Positions 20,728 to 33,327 of a stretch of 64,000 bases of DNA are shown here, in pieces. Numbering within the stretch: the stretch's first letter is position 1; every line of letters begins with the position of its first letter. The stretch lies in the NCBI RefSeq assembly GCF_037042905.1, contig NC_087245.1, positions 6,091,501 through 6,155,500 of the forward strand, written 5' to 3'. Source of the stretch: Lytechinus pictus. Taxonomy: Eukaryota > Echinodermata > Echinoidea > Temnopleuroida > Toxopneustidae. Made by a program: the position numbers and the translations under genes. Under the pieces are notes generated by a model. The model was not told where the DNA came from, made no database searches, and worked only from the letters and a program-made list of their open reading frames with translations.

Positions 20728-23700
20728 CTGCAAGAAAATATGAAAAATATACATTGGTTTAATTATTTCCTTTCACATCATTTTCAAATATTAATGCTTT
20801 AACTATTTGATTAAAAAAATATATATCTAGTTTGCTTTGTCCAATGGGAAAAGCACTCTTAATATACATCTTAGCTTGTAAAGCATCTCGCCTGGTTAAA
20901 ATACCGATCACTTCATATAAACCAAATTAACATTGTATGTTTGGAATTTGCGGAGCAAATAAAGGATTGATATTTTTCTTCAATATTTAATGCAAATAGC
21001 TGAAATTATCAACACTACAATTTCTTCTTTCTTATTCCATGTGTTTTTAATTACTAATGAACTATTAGGAGTCGTGTGGAAGGTTTATGGTTCATCATTG
21101 TGGTTAGTTCTGAAACGTAGGCCTACTGATAACAAGGTGGAATGAAGAGAAAGTGATGAGAAATTGAATAAAAAAATGTAAAAAGATGGGAGTTCTCAAC
21201 GTTATGAGCAGCTTGACTGCCCTGTCATTAATCCTTGATTGGCAGTGAATATATGTTATTTCTCCAAGGCTTCACCATCGAGCCGCTATCTACTCCTCAC
21301 TTGCTCCTCCGAGCCGTCGTATTTCATCTGATTACAGTCTTTTTAAAATGAAATTCACCTTATCCCATGAAAGATTCATACACTCTCTTATCTTCTTTCT
21401 CTTTCCTTTTATTTCTCATCTTTCAATTCTTTTATTTCTCTTGTCATCAAATACACAGTGAACTGTAAATCCCCTAATTCATAATTTTTATCATTGAATA
21501 TGATAGACTTGTATAAAGGCGTGAGAGTTCTATAGTCTACAATTTCCTGACATTACTAGATACAGATGTCTAAATCGTTTCCCAAGATAGTATATGTCCT
21601 GAAAATTTTGTGAAGTGTTTAACAACAAAACAAATTTGGTTGAAACTAGATTAGATGGTAAACGCAAGGTTCATTCATATCATTTCGTATAAACATTAAT
21701 TTTCTTTTATTTGACAAATTTGTTTATATTTGTAAACATAAATTCATACAAAATCAGTTTGTCGAGAAAAAAAAATTTAGTTAATTTTTTTTTCTCGACA
21801 GAAGGCGTAAGTCCCTAAAAGAAAAAAGCTTGTGGCGGGATACGCCTGCAGAAACATATATGTTACAAAAATGCAATACAAAAAAAGAAGAAGGGCCGTG
21901 TAAAGGGAAGGGTAAAATTATAATTCTACAAACCAAGCCATGTAAAGAGCCGAGAAGAGTGAGAGAGTTGTAACACCACGTATCTTAGATGGAGGTTTGT
22001 GACGTATCAACCACATGTCAACTAATAAGATTGGTAAGACGTTTGTATGCTGGTGATGCAAAACATATTATAGGAAAACTTTGAATTTTAAAAGCATCGA
22101 TTTATGTATAATTATCATACATTTGTAAATGCTAGCGGTTGCCATCTTGTACCATTCAAATCATCTCCTTACTATCAATCTTACTATCAATTTTGTTTTG
22201 TATATTATTATCATGTATTGTGTGTTTTTTTTGTAATTTATTGTGTAATTTTTAATGTTTTTAACTGTATAGACAGGGCCACTTGGCAGAACAATACTCG
22301 ATATTGAAAGGGCTACAATGTATAAAGAAGACCAAATAAATAAATCATGAAATAACTGCTTTATAAGGGTTTAGAATGTATCTGGGAGTCAAACATTCAA
22401 TCTGTAATTTGGAAACTCTTCGAACAATCTCACAAGATATTAAGTGAAAAAAAAATTACTAAAACATGGTTGAGCCAAACTGGAAAGAACTCGTCCAACT
22501 CTTTTGGAAAGACCAATTTTCTATCAATAGACCAGAGTATCCAAAACATGCTAACCACCATCTACAAAAGAGGAGAGATAAAATTATACATCTATTAATT
22601 GTAATAAAATTATGTTCCCAATTTGCGACAACCGTAAAAAAAACTGATTATACATTTGTTCTTAACTAGACAGTGGCAAGATACGTATAATGTAGTAAAT
22701 GATGTAGTGAGATTAGTGACCGTTTTGTGAAAGTAATGAAACATTTTCCAAGGCTATTTAAAATGTAGATATTTGCATTTTTTCGAAATGAAAAGTTTTT
22801 AATACACAGGGGAATACAACTTACGTCATTAAAAAAACACATTGCAATGCGCAATATCATCCTTGATAATCACTTAATTTAGATCAAAACTGCGGGTTCA
22901 ATGGAGACCGATGATTTATAATCCAACAAATATGACAAAAAAGACAAACATAATTGAAATTTGTACAGGTCAATCATTCGTATCAAAACGCCCTACAGAA
23001 TTATATTATCCGAATCATGCTCAGATGCTGTGTATATATTGTAAATACATAACAGGTCACAAATGAATATGAGGGGATAATCAGGGTTCCCAGCCCATCA
23101 GGGAAATCAGGGAAAATCATTTCACTTTTTTTTGTATTTCATTATATAAAATATGAAATATCTTAATTTTCTCCTCATTATTGAAACAAACATTTATTCC
23201 TCCTGGGCATGTGGTATTACCATTGTTCTTTTATTTTGTGGAGCACTTAAGTTGGTCATTATTGTCAAATCTAAAAATTTAAATATTGAGTAGTTCAAAC
23301 AATAACAAAAAAATAAGTAGTGAGTGAGGAAAATCATCGACTCCCTCATTTGCCGAAACTTTTAAATGTCATAATTTTCTTATTATAGATCCGATTTTGA
23401 TGAAATATTCAGTGAATGATTGTTTAGTTTTTATTTATTGATTCAAATCAACATTTTTTGGGGGGTGTAATTGACCTTTAAAGATTTACATTATTTCGGT
23501 GAAACAGTTTTATTCATGAATATTCAATTAGCAAATTGATAATGCCACATCCCCACTTGTTCTTAACTTAAATCTTATTATATGAAATTATTTTTATTCA
23601 AATTTTGTCCTCCAAGAATAAAAACATGGATTGACAACTGATTTAAAGCATCAGCTATTCATTACTGCATTTTATTTTCTTACAAGGGAGACACACACTT

Positions 23701-26381
23701 GTATCGAAATCTGAAATAATTATGATTTCATGTTATAACATAATGAAAATGAAAGTGGGGATATGACATCATCAGCCCAATTAATGAATATTCATGACAA
23801 TGTGCGTATAACTGGTAAATTGCTAAACTTTAGAATTTGTATTTTCCGCGAGGAACTTTCCCTTATACAGAGTGGTTGTCATATTACCGGGTTGTTGTAT
23901 ACTTTCCGGGGTAAATTTCTTAGGGGATAGTTGACCTAGTGGTTTCGGGGTAGCTATTCAGGGGAGTATGTATCATAACCTAGAACCTATATAGGTTAAA
24001 TAATCAACTTTTTGACAATAAAGGTGAATAAAAGCTACAAAAATAATTGTTAAAAATTGTGTTTTAATGTTGCCGAAAAACATGTTATTACTGGGCCTTT
24101 AAGTAGAACAGAGCCATTTTATCAATGGCTCTGAATAGTGGTCCATTCGTATCTTTTCAAGTGTTTATATATTTATATTTAATCTTATATCTTGTGCAAT
24201 GTACTTTTACGTGATATTTATACGGTAAAGAAAACCAAACCATTAGATTTTCGTGAGCCTCCCATGTACTCATGATAAAAGAGTAAATAGCAAATTATTA
24301 ACTAAGTTTGTTTAGTAATAAAGAATGGTCTGGGTTTTATAATCGTAATTATGACATCCACTTTGTTGCTAAGCGATTCGACAGTCATTGATAAACCATA
24401 TTTCAATATTTAAATTCTGTTATCCTCTCCTTACAACTTCCCACTAATGAAGTCTTTTGAAAGAGAGTATGATAATCTTACCATTCCTACAGGGAAAGCA
24501 ATAGAAGATAGAAACCAATCTCTCATGGTATGCATCTTTTGGGGTTTCATGCCCATCATCTCCATCACATTAGCTACACAACATAAGAAGAAGTAGACAA
24601 TCTGAAAGTACTACAAAGATCATACAATGAAAATGTGTTAATTGTTGAACAATTATCTGAAAATGTAGGGCCAATGTACCGCTACATGGCAAAACCTTTA
24701 TCAAGCAAAAGGGCATGATAATAAACTTGTATTTATACATAGTAAAACCAATCTTAATAACAAATTCATGTCTATGGCTGACTGTTATTTCTCGACGGAA
24801 ACCACATTATTGACAAAGTGAATCCCTTCAAAAAAATAAATAAACAGGCTTGTTTACCAGGATACTTTTAGAAACTATGTTTTTTTCTCACAGAATCCAG
24901 TCCTTGAACAGAACAGGATATCAACCATTCGGAGATGAACCACATAAATTGTGGTTATATACTTCAAAGAAAATCATCAGACCATTAAGCATAAGGATTT
25001 CCTACTGTAGCCACAATTGAATATTCTATTTTATTTCTCATTAATCTTTACAAAATCAAGTATGCACAATATATATCGTAAAATGTTTTCGACATAATAC
25101 TTTATATTTTATATGAAATAAAAAAAAAAGGTTCGTAGATTTTTTTGTAATCGTTCCCTCCCACAATTGTGTAAATTATTTAATTTCGGATCTCTGCTTG
25201 AGAAAAGAATCGTAATATTTTGCCGTGAGGTAAAGTTTGACCATCTTCTTTACAATATATTCCGGATACTATGATTTTCACATTATATTGCATAAGGAAT
25301 TATCATATCAAAGTTATTCGGAATTAATTAACGTGAAGCAGTCCCTCCTGCATTCATGGAATGTGAACATATGCATTTTTATGGTTCAAATCTATGGAAC
25401 AGTTTACCCCAGAATATGCAAAGTGTAACATCTTTTCCCATATTTAAGAAACAATCTAGAATTTTAACTCTTACCTCCGAATTTAAAGCAAAGCAGTATT
25501 GATTTTGATTTAATGTAAATATTATACTTTTTATGACTTATTAGTTATTTGAAATTTAATTTAAACTTAATATAAATACTCTGCTTGTATGTGATTTTAG
25601 TTTTTTAATTTAAATTTAATGTGATTTTACTTGAGTAAATATTTGTAGTTAAGTATATAGTTTTAAGTTTTTTGTGTGTAAATTGTTATTATATGGATTT
25701 GTTTTTATTGTGCAGGGCTCCTTGGTAGAGCAGTTTTGTAACTGGAAGGGCTACCCTGCTGAAATAAAACAGAAATAAATAAATGATACCAAATCGTCTT
25801 AAAATTAAGGATCAACAGTTGGTTAAGTTTGTAATAATGAAACAACTTGGTCAAACTAGACTGAGCTCAATGACTTTTGACCTTGATTTCGAGACCTGAA
25901 ATTTATTTCAAACCTGTCAAATGATCGATGACACTTGATCGCACAATTAACCAAATAGGGGAAAATGTAAGATACGCACTTAAAGTTATGATGGCATTTT
26001 TAGAACTAACATGACCAAGCTTTTGTTCATAATAACAAACAAATTTAACAATATAGGTAGGTATACATGGATGTATAGTAATAAAGTTATGCCTAATTGC
26101 ATGCGATCGAGCGACAGGACATTTCATTCATGCACGTGCACCGCAGCCATGCTGAGTATAAATATGATCCACTAATTATAGAGGTATATGTATATTTATT
26201 ATGTTCATGTTCTTACCCAGCACCACATAGTAAGAAATTTAGTGTCGCCTCCATATTGATAGCTCTTAGGTCGAAAATCTGACGCATTTACCCGATAGTA
26301 AACATGCTCACAATAGTAGTAGTATGAGAAGCAATAGTAGGCAAAAGCCAAGGCGTGGAATATTTTGCCAGCAGAATCCAT
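20370..26381 (-). CDS. AIG1/ADTRP-family membrane hydrolase, partial exon set
   Basis: AIG1 and ADTRP are multi-pass membrane hydrolases that cleave branched fatty-acid esters (FAHFAs). Three minus-strand exons match the family in order: exon 1 (26381-26217, N-terminus and first span), exon 2 (24601-24482, second span and 'RDWFLSSIAFPVGM'), and the last exon (20727-20370, 'IWVYPILRVLS' and 'YFLGEWCINVF'). Exon 2 ends in phase 0 but the last exon begins in phase 1, so at least one exon is missing. It should encode the roughly 75 residues that carry the family's His-containing third and fourth spans. I could not find it between 20728 and 24481. The last exon runs into antisense LINE-A sequence before its stop. 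Which vertebrate paralogue is closest cannot be decided by eye. Confidence 0.8.
20728..21689. other. Intron of AIG1/ADTRP-like gene
   Basis: AT-rich intronic DNA without a recognised exon. I looked on the minus strand for the missing middle exon and did not find one. Confidence 0.5.
21690..21875 (-). mobile_element. LINE 3' fragment (minus strand), in intron
   Basis: This shares 'taaacataaattcatacaaa', 'cagtttgtcgag' and the 'gcttgtggcgggatacgcctg' hairpin with 5350-5565 and, in part, with 28556-28690. It is a 5'-truncated LINE tail. Confidence 0.55.
22100..22345 (+). mobile_element. LINE 3' fragment with hairpin and AAATA tail
   Basis: It ends 'cagggccacttggcagaaca ... gaaagggctac' then 'aaataaataaat'. 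The 3' hairpin and tail resemble those at 25715-25785, so the two are 3' ends of one LINE family inside the same gene. Confidence 0.65.
22346..23511. other. Intronic DNA, no feature recognised
   Basis: A 67-codon open frame at 22466-22669 shows no domain. The repeated 'cagggaaatcagggaaaatca' phrase near 23098 is low-complexity. Confidence 0.4.
23512..23806. mobile_element. 295-bp MITE, copy 1 (TCATGAATATTCA ends)
   Basis: Imperfect terminal inverted repeats: the left arm is 'tcatgaatattcaattagc ... ccacatccccactt', and the right arm read backwards is 'tcatgaatattcattaa ... catatccccactt'. A second copy, torn apart by two later insertions, is at 33762-35665. No target duplication was identified. 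Confidence 0.65.
24482..24601 (-). CDS. AIG1/ADTRP-like gene, exon 2
   Basis: Forty codons lie between an acceptor 'gtagtactttcag' and a donor ATG|GTAAGA, phase 0 on both sides. It encodes a hydrophobic 'IVYFFLCCVANVME' segment and 'MRDWFLSSIAFPVG', which corresponds to the conserved RDW...AFPVG of AIG1. Confidence 0.85.
25240..25785 (+). pseudogene. 5'-truncated LINE: ORF2 C-terminus and 3' UTR
   Basis: From about 25377 the frame reads 'FYGSNLWNSLPQNMQS' and 'FPIFKKQSRILT', the C-terminal LWN-LP...F-K motif of CR1/L2-type ORF2, and stops at 25500. A 3' UTR with the hairpin 'agggctccttggtagagc ... gaagggctacc' follows (25715-25762), then an 'aaataaataaat' tail. It sits in intron 1 of the AIG1/ADTRP-like gene, in the opposite orientation. 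Confidence 0.75.
26217..26381 (-). CDS. AIG1/ADTRP-like gene, exon 1
   Basis: The start codon is at 26381-26379. The 55 codons encode 'MDSAGKIFHALAFAYYCF', a Tyr-rich first span, and 'YQYGGDTKFLTMWCW', matching the family's YGG-x-x-KFLT motif. The donor TGG|GTAAGA is phase 0. An early signal-anchor-like hydrophobic segment is expected in this family. Confidence 0.85.
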
Positions 26382-27059
26382 TTTGAATGGGAAGTAGTGT
26401 AGAGATTATCAATGTTGTCAACATGTTAATCAAGTACTTTGTCTTATTATGCAAACAGGCTTCATAGTCTGATCTCAAGTCCCGAGGTCATTGCAGAAAA
26501 ATTAATCCTATCATCTGGTTCGATCTCTTCGGAAATATGAAATGCAAAGAATAATTGGGCCTAGAGATGACATCACGCGCTTGCTCAATGTATATTTATG
26601 AAAACATGCATAACAATTAATAACTTTTTTTTTTGGTCCGATTTTCATTGTTTTGTTTTTCTGATTTTGCAAGATCTGTTCAAATCACATTATTTCATCA
26701 TGGAGCCCCCCCCCCCCCTTAAATCAAGCGGGAGTATAGAGTACAGAAATCAATATCATGACACATTATCCCCATCCCACCACCTCTGTATCCGAATCTG
26801 ATCTGAGACATTGAGAGGTTTTTTATGGAAATACGTGTCAGCTAGCTACTGAGGATAGGAAATGCACTTCGATCAGTAAATAGACTTGATCTTGCATTGA
26901 CCTTCATTGCCTCCATGGGACAGTCATTCTCATCGTAAGTTTATAGTGACAAATGAATAAAAAGATTGGTTACAGGCCGATCTCAGGGGCAACCACCTTC
27001 TATCATGTCTATTGGTGTGTTGTAGGTTCGCAGTTTAGAAACATCATGTTACTGAATAC

Positions 27060-27487
27060 ACGTATCAGTCAATCGCTGATGTGGTTTACGGTACACCATG
27101 TGAAGTGTTGTAGAAACAGTGGATAGGAGAAGAGAAGAAATGGATAGGCGAGAAAGTGGAGATTTGAGAGTAGAGTATTCTTTCTTGAAAGTAGTCCTGA
27201 AAAGGACTGTAAACCAGGAAAGATTGATGAGTTGAGAACAGCTTGAGTAGTAGAGCTAGTGAGGAGATGCTGGCTTGAGTCGGCGAGTAGAGATGATGAG
27301 TAGTAGAGAGACTCGACGTTTCGGGCAGGTTGACTGTCCGTCTTCAGTCTTCTTTCTCGCCTATCCATTTCTTCTCTTCTCCTATCCACTGTTTCTACAA
27401 CACTTCACATGGTGTACCGTAAACCACATCAGCGATTGTACATACCACCATGCAAACCTTCAAACAACATCTGACGTATCAGTCAAT
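27060..27487. mobile_element. Foldback unit: perfect 87-bp inverted repeat
   Basis: 27070-27156 and 27352-27438 are reverse complements with no mismatch that I can see, separated by a 195-bp spacer. The direct repeat ACGTATCAGTCAAT lies at 27060-27073 and 27474-27487, like a 14-bp target duplication. In the spacer, the minus strand reads 'ctgcccgaaacgtcgagtc', a phrase I associate with Penelope-like element termini (recollection only). It may be a snap-back copy of a retroelement end. Confidence 0.7.
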
Positions 27488-29189
27488 AGAGAAAAATTAC
27501 GTCATCCTTAGGTTGTCGTGCCCCCCCCCCCCCGCCTTAGTCGAAATACCTAGTGACGCACCTAGGTACACTAAACACATAAACTATATGAAAAAGTAAA
27601 CATGTGCACTCGTTTATTGATTTCCCACCAGGTTATCTCTTTTTCAGATGATTATTAATTGCTCTGTTCAAGAAATAATATTTACAGTTTTGCACTGAAA
27701 TCTGATTATCTATACTTTTGGAGGGAACTATCTTACACCAAATAAGGAAACATCTAAAAAGAAAGGGCAGTGCAATTGAGAGGGTTACAATCCTGCTAAA
27801 TATAACATACATCACACTTAAAAATGATTTTTCTTTTGGTACAGCGTTGTGCCAAATTAGGCAGGCACTTATAAAAATGTTGAAAGGTTTGAAAAACGGA
27901 AATCCCCAAAATATATAGAACCAATATTGAAAAAGAAATGATATGAATGTGCTAACAGAATTAGAATGACAGATGAATATCAACAAATCAACACAGGAAT
28001 ATGTAAAGCAGGAAAAGGGTACCTCTATGGGAAGAATATATATAATTTGTAATTTCTGTTAATAAAAATGAAGAATTATACATATTCTTGCACGGGGAGG
28101 AATCCCAATAACCTTGAGTGTTACGTTACATGACCACGCAAAAACCACGGATTCGGGGTACGTCCATCCCTCCCCCGGGAAAAGTTAATTATTGAAGTGT
28201 CGACCGTTATTGTACGTAGTAAAACGTTTTTTCTGAGCTAAAGCGGTATTTTTTTTACTTCCGTTTAGACGACGGAAACCATTAAAAAGTGGGCCCCCTC
28301 CGAAAAAGTACATTATATTCTTTTAAATAAATTTTATTACAAGCTTCATTATATTTGTTTTTTTATTTGGATGTATTGTCTGGATGTGGCGTTGCAGATG
28401 AACGTAATACAAAAAAGCAATTTTGCTTCTTTAGTTCCTGTGGTTCAAATAGCAGAAAGAAAATGCACCAATATACCCACTAGACTGGTTCATGATAATT
28501 CATATTTTCTCCGAAGTTTCCGTTGAAGTATAATCTATAATCGTTATATAAAAATATACTTCAATTCAAATAAACATTTATTTTCTTCCATTTCACAAAT
28601 GTTTTCATTTTTGTAGACATAAATTCATACAAGTATCAGTTTGTCGTGAAGAATGTTAATATGTACATGCTTTATCTATTGTGCAACACAATTACTTTAA
28701 CAAAAAAATATTTATTTAATTATTTGTAATCACCAAATTGGTGGTCTTCCGTGTGGCCCTGTTTGATACCAAGAAATCGAACACTTATTTTCACTGATAC
28801 AATGAATCAAGCAGTGTATAGCAGCTCTCGGAACTTATAGAAAATCATGGCACCAACAACCATGACAACGGAAATACGACGAAAATATGACGTCATGATC
28901 GTCACACACTGTTGTACAATTTTGATAGCAAATAAAATAGCAAAAAAAAAAGATATTTTACGTTCTCACCTAAATGAATTTAATTTATACGTTCACTAAT
29001 TATATTTATTTTAATCATCATCATTTAAAACGATATTTCCGAAATTATTTTGTCATTAACGTCTATTTTCATTTATCATTTCACAATTTTGTCAGGTATA
29101 TTTCCTAAAATTTCTCTTCATGTATGTCATCTGCAGAACAATATCTCTGACAAATATTATGATTTGCTCAGATAAAGTAAAATCAGACA
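27488..29189. other. Intergenic DNA, no gene recognised
   Basis: A poly-C run lies near 27521, and open frames of 66-117 codons (27633-27986 region) have no domain. Apart from the LINE tail listed separately, nothing is recognised. Confidence 0.4.
28556..28690 (-). mobile_element. LINE 3' tail fragment (minus strand)
   Basis: 'tcaattcaaataaacattta' followed by 'tttgtagacataaattcata' matches the 5350 and 21690 fragments. The GGCGT hairpin part is absent here. Confidence 0.5.
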
Positions 29190-29205
29190 AACAAAAGAAT
29201 GAAAA

Positions 29206-29555
29206 TTGGAACAAAATCAGACAAGGAATAACAAAGTTATTTCAATGAAACGCTTCTATGCAAGTACACCTAATATTTCATCTGACTCTTACAAAAATGA
29301 GTATGATCGTTGTGCTGTTCTCTTAAATCAAACTAAAGGATTGAGAATCAATGCCTGCAGCTTGTTTGATAAAATGGATGAACTGAAATTTGTAATCAAC
29401 AAACTTAATCTTGATGTATTTTCTATAACTGAAACTTGGTTAACTCCATTTATTGCGAACAGTTCAATTTTGATAGATGGGTACTCCATATTCTGCCGTG
29501 ACCGCGCTGACGGTCGCCGTGGAGGGGGTGTGTGTATTTTGAGAAGAAAACACGT
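29206..29555 (+). pseudogene. LINE-B ORF2, endonuclease N-terminus
   Basis: The motifs 'LRINACSLFDKMDEL', 'VFSITETWL' and 'DGRRGGGVCIL' are the first half of an AP-like endonuclease domain. The frame stops soon after 29555, where unrelated sequence begins; the domain resumes at about 31031. Confidence 0.75.
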
Positions 29556-31030
29556 GGACAAATGATATGCCATTGCTCGCTGTTTAATTCCGTACGAGGC
29601 ATCAAAACACAGAGGCAATATGCCTAAATAACATAAGAGGTGATAAACCTCAAAACAGTCTGAACAATGTCGTAAGACATAACGAAAAACTACATCTGTG
29701 GCATCCTATTAATCTTACTGAAAGATATGGTCACGTGATCGCCAGGAAGGGTAGTAACTCCTCCCTGGGACTGTTGATCACGTGACCCACCCGCAGGATA
29801 GTAGTTCCCACGGGTGTTTCCCTAAATCTTGGTAAACAACATCTTTGGAGCATATACTTTGATATCAATATTGGTGATCTGTCAGGTTTCAAACAAATTG
29901 TTTCTGAACAAAAACCTTCTACACTTCTAAAGCAATGTATCATGACATGCTCCTCCTTACCATTTAAATATAAAAGTCATAATTAGCCACATAATGCTCT
30001 ATGCTGCCTGTCCTTAAGTCCTACCCAACCTCCCAGCCATATTGTAGGCCTAGTCACTTTAATATGACTATCTGGACAGTGGACTTCTTTAAACCTGAGA
30101 ATATAATATGTATGACATATAAAAGTATACCTCTATCCTATGGCCATCTATTCAACAATGTTGTATATCTGCCTTCTTGATAAACTCGTAAGTGCCCTGC
30201 CCAACCTTCCAACCTTATGCAGGCCAAAAAAGTTACCTCCAGATGTCCTTGTTCCTAATCTAAAACATAAAATCATAAAATAATTCAATATCTCTCCCAA
30301 CCTCCCAACCATGATGAATGACTGTCTAAATTCTGCCCAACCTCCCAGCCTTAATGCAGAAATCAATGTCTTTCCAACCTACCAACCATGCTGATCTACT
30401 GTCGTAACTCTGCCCAACCTCCCAACCATGATGACTGACTGTCTAAATTCTGCCCAACCTCCCAGCCTTAATGCAGAAATCAATGTCTTTCCAACCTACC
30501 AACCATGCTGATCTACTGTCGTAACTCTGCCCAACCTCCCAACCATGAGATGTTTAATAAGAATATCATAAATCGTGATACACAAAATTTCCTACACACG
30601 GTAATTCTCAACAGTAATTCAGCTCTACGCATGGACTAAGATATCAGCTTGTATGGTAACATATGTGCTAAAGTCACCGCTACACTGCATTGCCTCAGAA
30701 ATATGCAACCCCCTTAACGATCCCGTGACTAAATTCTGTATTGACGCCGGGTCCTCCCATCCCGATAATATATTACCAATGTACCTGGGTGGGAGTGGAG
30801 GGGAAAAATTTGTTGCCTCGAAGGAATTTCAGACTGCAATGGCTTTATTACGTGCACACGTTACTAGTATATTCCACACCGCACATGTTTCCCGCTGTGA
30901 TTAGATCACATGTTATCCGGTTAGTGATCACATGCACAATCTGTATCAATTTGGACTTTTACACATTATATTCCTCTATGAACCTAACACTTGTTTCTCT
31001 CAAAAATTTACTGATCACTGAAAATGATCA
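29556..31030. other. Insertion splitting LINE-B endonuclease
   Basis: This is about 1.47 kb of non-LINE sequence between two halves of the endonuclease domain. It contains an inverted repeat 'ggtcacgtgatc ... gatcacgtgacc' (29730-29785), a minisatellite (30290-30545), and several diverged 'cccaacctcccagcc' units from about 30005. No transposase frame was found. Its exact borders and any target duplication were not resolved. Confidence 0.55.
30290..30548 (+). repeat. Minisatellite, about 119-bp unit, two copies
   Basis: The unit contains 'catgatgactgactgtctaa', 'ctgcccaacctcccagcctt', 'tttccaacctaccaaccatg' and 'ctgatctactgtcgtaactc'. It repeats at 30302 and 30421 almost exactly. Looser copies of the 'cccaacctcccagcc' core extend left to about 30005. 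Confidence 0.8.
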
Positions 31031-31727
31031 TTACCTTTTCGCCAAAAACGCATTGTCAATCGACGAACGAAATTATTTAAATGATAGTACTGTTGAAAGT
31101 GTTTGGGTAAACTTAAAAGCACCATCATCTGAAAACATACTTATATGTTGTTTATACAGACCTCCAGATGCAAATAACGATTATTTTGAAAGAATGATCG
31201 ATACATTTGAAAAGGCTTCATCTGAATCGAAAGAAATTTTAATACTTGGAGATCTAAATATTGACTATCCTACCACACATCAATGACAGTGTTAACCCTA
31301 TTAATCTCATTGAAGATATGTTTGCTCTTACTCAAATGATAGACAAACCTACTCGGGTGACGTCTTCATCATCCAAATGTATCGATCACATCTTATCCTC
31401 CATGCCTGAAAAACATGTCATTAGTGATGTTGCCAAAATAAGTGTAAGTGATCATTATCTTGTATTTACTTGTATTAGTTTTAAGTCTACCATTAATGAA
31501 CACAAAACCAAACGTTCTCTTAATTATAAACACTTCGATGAAGACAAATTTATTTCAGCCATTCAAAATTCGGATGTTCTTAGTAAAAAGGAATATCAGA
31601 GTCAATCTGTAACTGATGCATGGCACGAATGGAAGGTTGAATTTATCAATATTTGTAATGAGTATGCTCCTATCAAGACAATTCGCGTAAAGAATAAAAC
31701 ATATCCTTGGATCACACCTCACCTCTA
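31031..31727 (+). pseudogene. LINE-B ORF2, endonuclease C-terminal part
   Basis: 'ILICCLYRPPD', 'ILILGDLNIDYP', then after a frameshift near 31260-31285 'MIDKPTRVTSSSSKCIDHIL' and 'VSDHYLVF' continue the endonuclease domain. The linker after it runs to a stop at 31726-31728. Confidence 0.75.
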
Positions 31728-31768
31728 ATTTACAATATTCTAATGAAATTAATAAAGGATATCGTATA

Positions 31769-33327
31769 ATGAGAAATCGTATTACTGATCTCATTAGAAA
31801 AAATAAACAGAAGCATTTTAATGATATCACTCATAAATATAAGTCAGACTCAAAAACACTTTGGAAAGAATTGCAAAAAGTTACAAATAAAAATGTTAAC
31901 TCAGAAAGTCGTAATATTGACTGCAATGTTATAAATGATTATTTCACTAATATAGGCAAAGAAATATCTAAGAGTTTTGATAATTCATACATTCTAGATT
32001 GGAAACACCCCAAATGTATTCGAACTTTTAAAATTGAACCAATTAAATCTAAAAAAATACTAAACTATTTGAGTTGTCTTGATAATAGCAGTCATCTCGA
32101 CATACTGGATTTCGATACTAAGTTACTAAGACTTGCTGCTCCCTATATATATGAATCTCTATGTTCTATTTTTAATGCTAGTCTGATCACAGGTGGCATA
32201 CCCTGTGATTGGAAGATTGCCCGCACTACCCATGTATACAAGGGCAAGGGGAACAAAGATGACATTACAAACTATCGCCCTATATCCATATATATTATTA
32301 AAATATCTTAAAGAGAACGATATGATCAATGTCGATCAATATGCATTTCTCCCTAACCATTCTACTATCACCTGCCTTCACAGGGTAATTGATGATTTTC
32401 ACGAGGCTCTTAACAATAAAGAATTAATTGGCTCATGCTTTCTTGACATTTCTAAATGTTTCGACTGTGTTAATCATGAATTACTCTTGCTTAAACTAGA
32501 GAAATATGGTATTTATGACAAAGAATTAAAATGGTTTTCTAACTATATTACTGAAAGAAAACAACTTGTTTCTTCAAAAGGTAAAAACCCCTCTATAAAG
32601 GAATTACCATTAGGGGTACCACAGGGCAGTGTACTTGCTCCTGTTCTATTTTTATTATTTATTAACGATATATCAGAAGGCTTTAATAATGCTGTATGTT
32701 CTATTTATAACCATAAACATAATGTTACTCTAAATTTACAAAATACGGTAAACACACTAGACAACTGGTATAAGAAAAATCGTCTTAAGATAAATGTTAG
32801 TAAAACGAAGACAATGTTAATTTCTACAAAGTCAACAGAATGTCTTAATATCTATATTGATAATGAACTCATAGAGCAAGTTCATTCTATCAGGTATTTG
32901 GGCATTATTATACATGAAAATTTAAAGTGGAATGACTATTTAAAACACTTATGCAAATTAACTGCTTAACAAACTGAAATTACCCTTATTGAGACTCCAA
33001 AAAAGAGCGGCCCGTCATGTAACCTTTAACTATGATTACAATACAAATTTAGGTCTTCACTTAATGAACAAACTTTCCTGGCAAACGATTGATGATCGCC
33101 GTGATTACTTTCTATCAACCCTAATGTACCAATGTGTTCACGGTCTTGCCCGATTACATGGATTATACAATGAAATGTACTTCGACAGGCATGGATTGAA
33201 CACTCGTAATGCTAGCTCCCTTAACCACCAAAACATAACATTCAACTCTTTTCTCAATCTTTTAAATATGCCGGTGCCAAAGTATGGAATAAATTACCCA
33301 CAAATTTCCAAAATGCTCAACCCTTAG
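31769..33327 (+). pseudogene. LINE-B ORF2, reverse transcriptase without catalytic YADD
   Basis: RT motifs are split by a frameshift near 32280: 'GNKDDITNYRPIS' in one frame, then 'CFLDISKCFDCVNHELLL' and 'GVPQGSVLAPVLFLLFIND' in the next. Where the YADD or FADD catalytic box should be, the sequence reads 'CSIYNHKHNVTL'. The two catalytic aspartates are lost, so the enzyme is dead. A stop at 32967-32969 and a gap precede the C-terminal part ('LRLQKRAARHVTF', 32989-33327). Confidence 0.8.

Noticed and set aside
27069-27389. 106-codon minus-strand open frame
   Set aside because: It spans the perfect inverted repeat and its spacer; openness follows from the repeat sequence.
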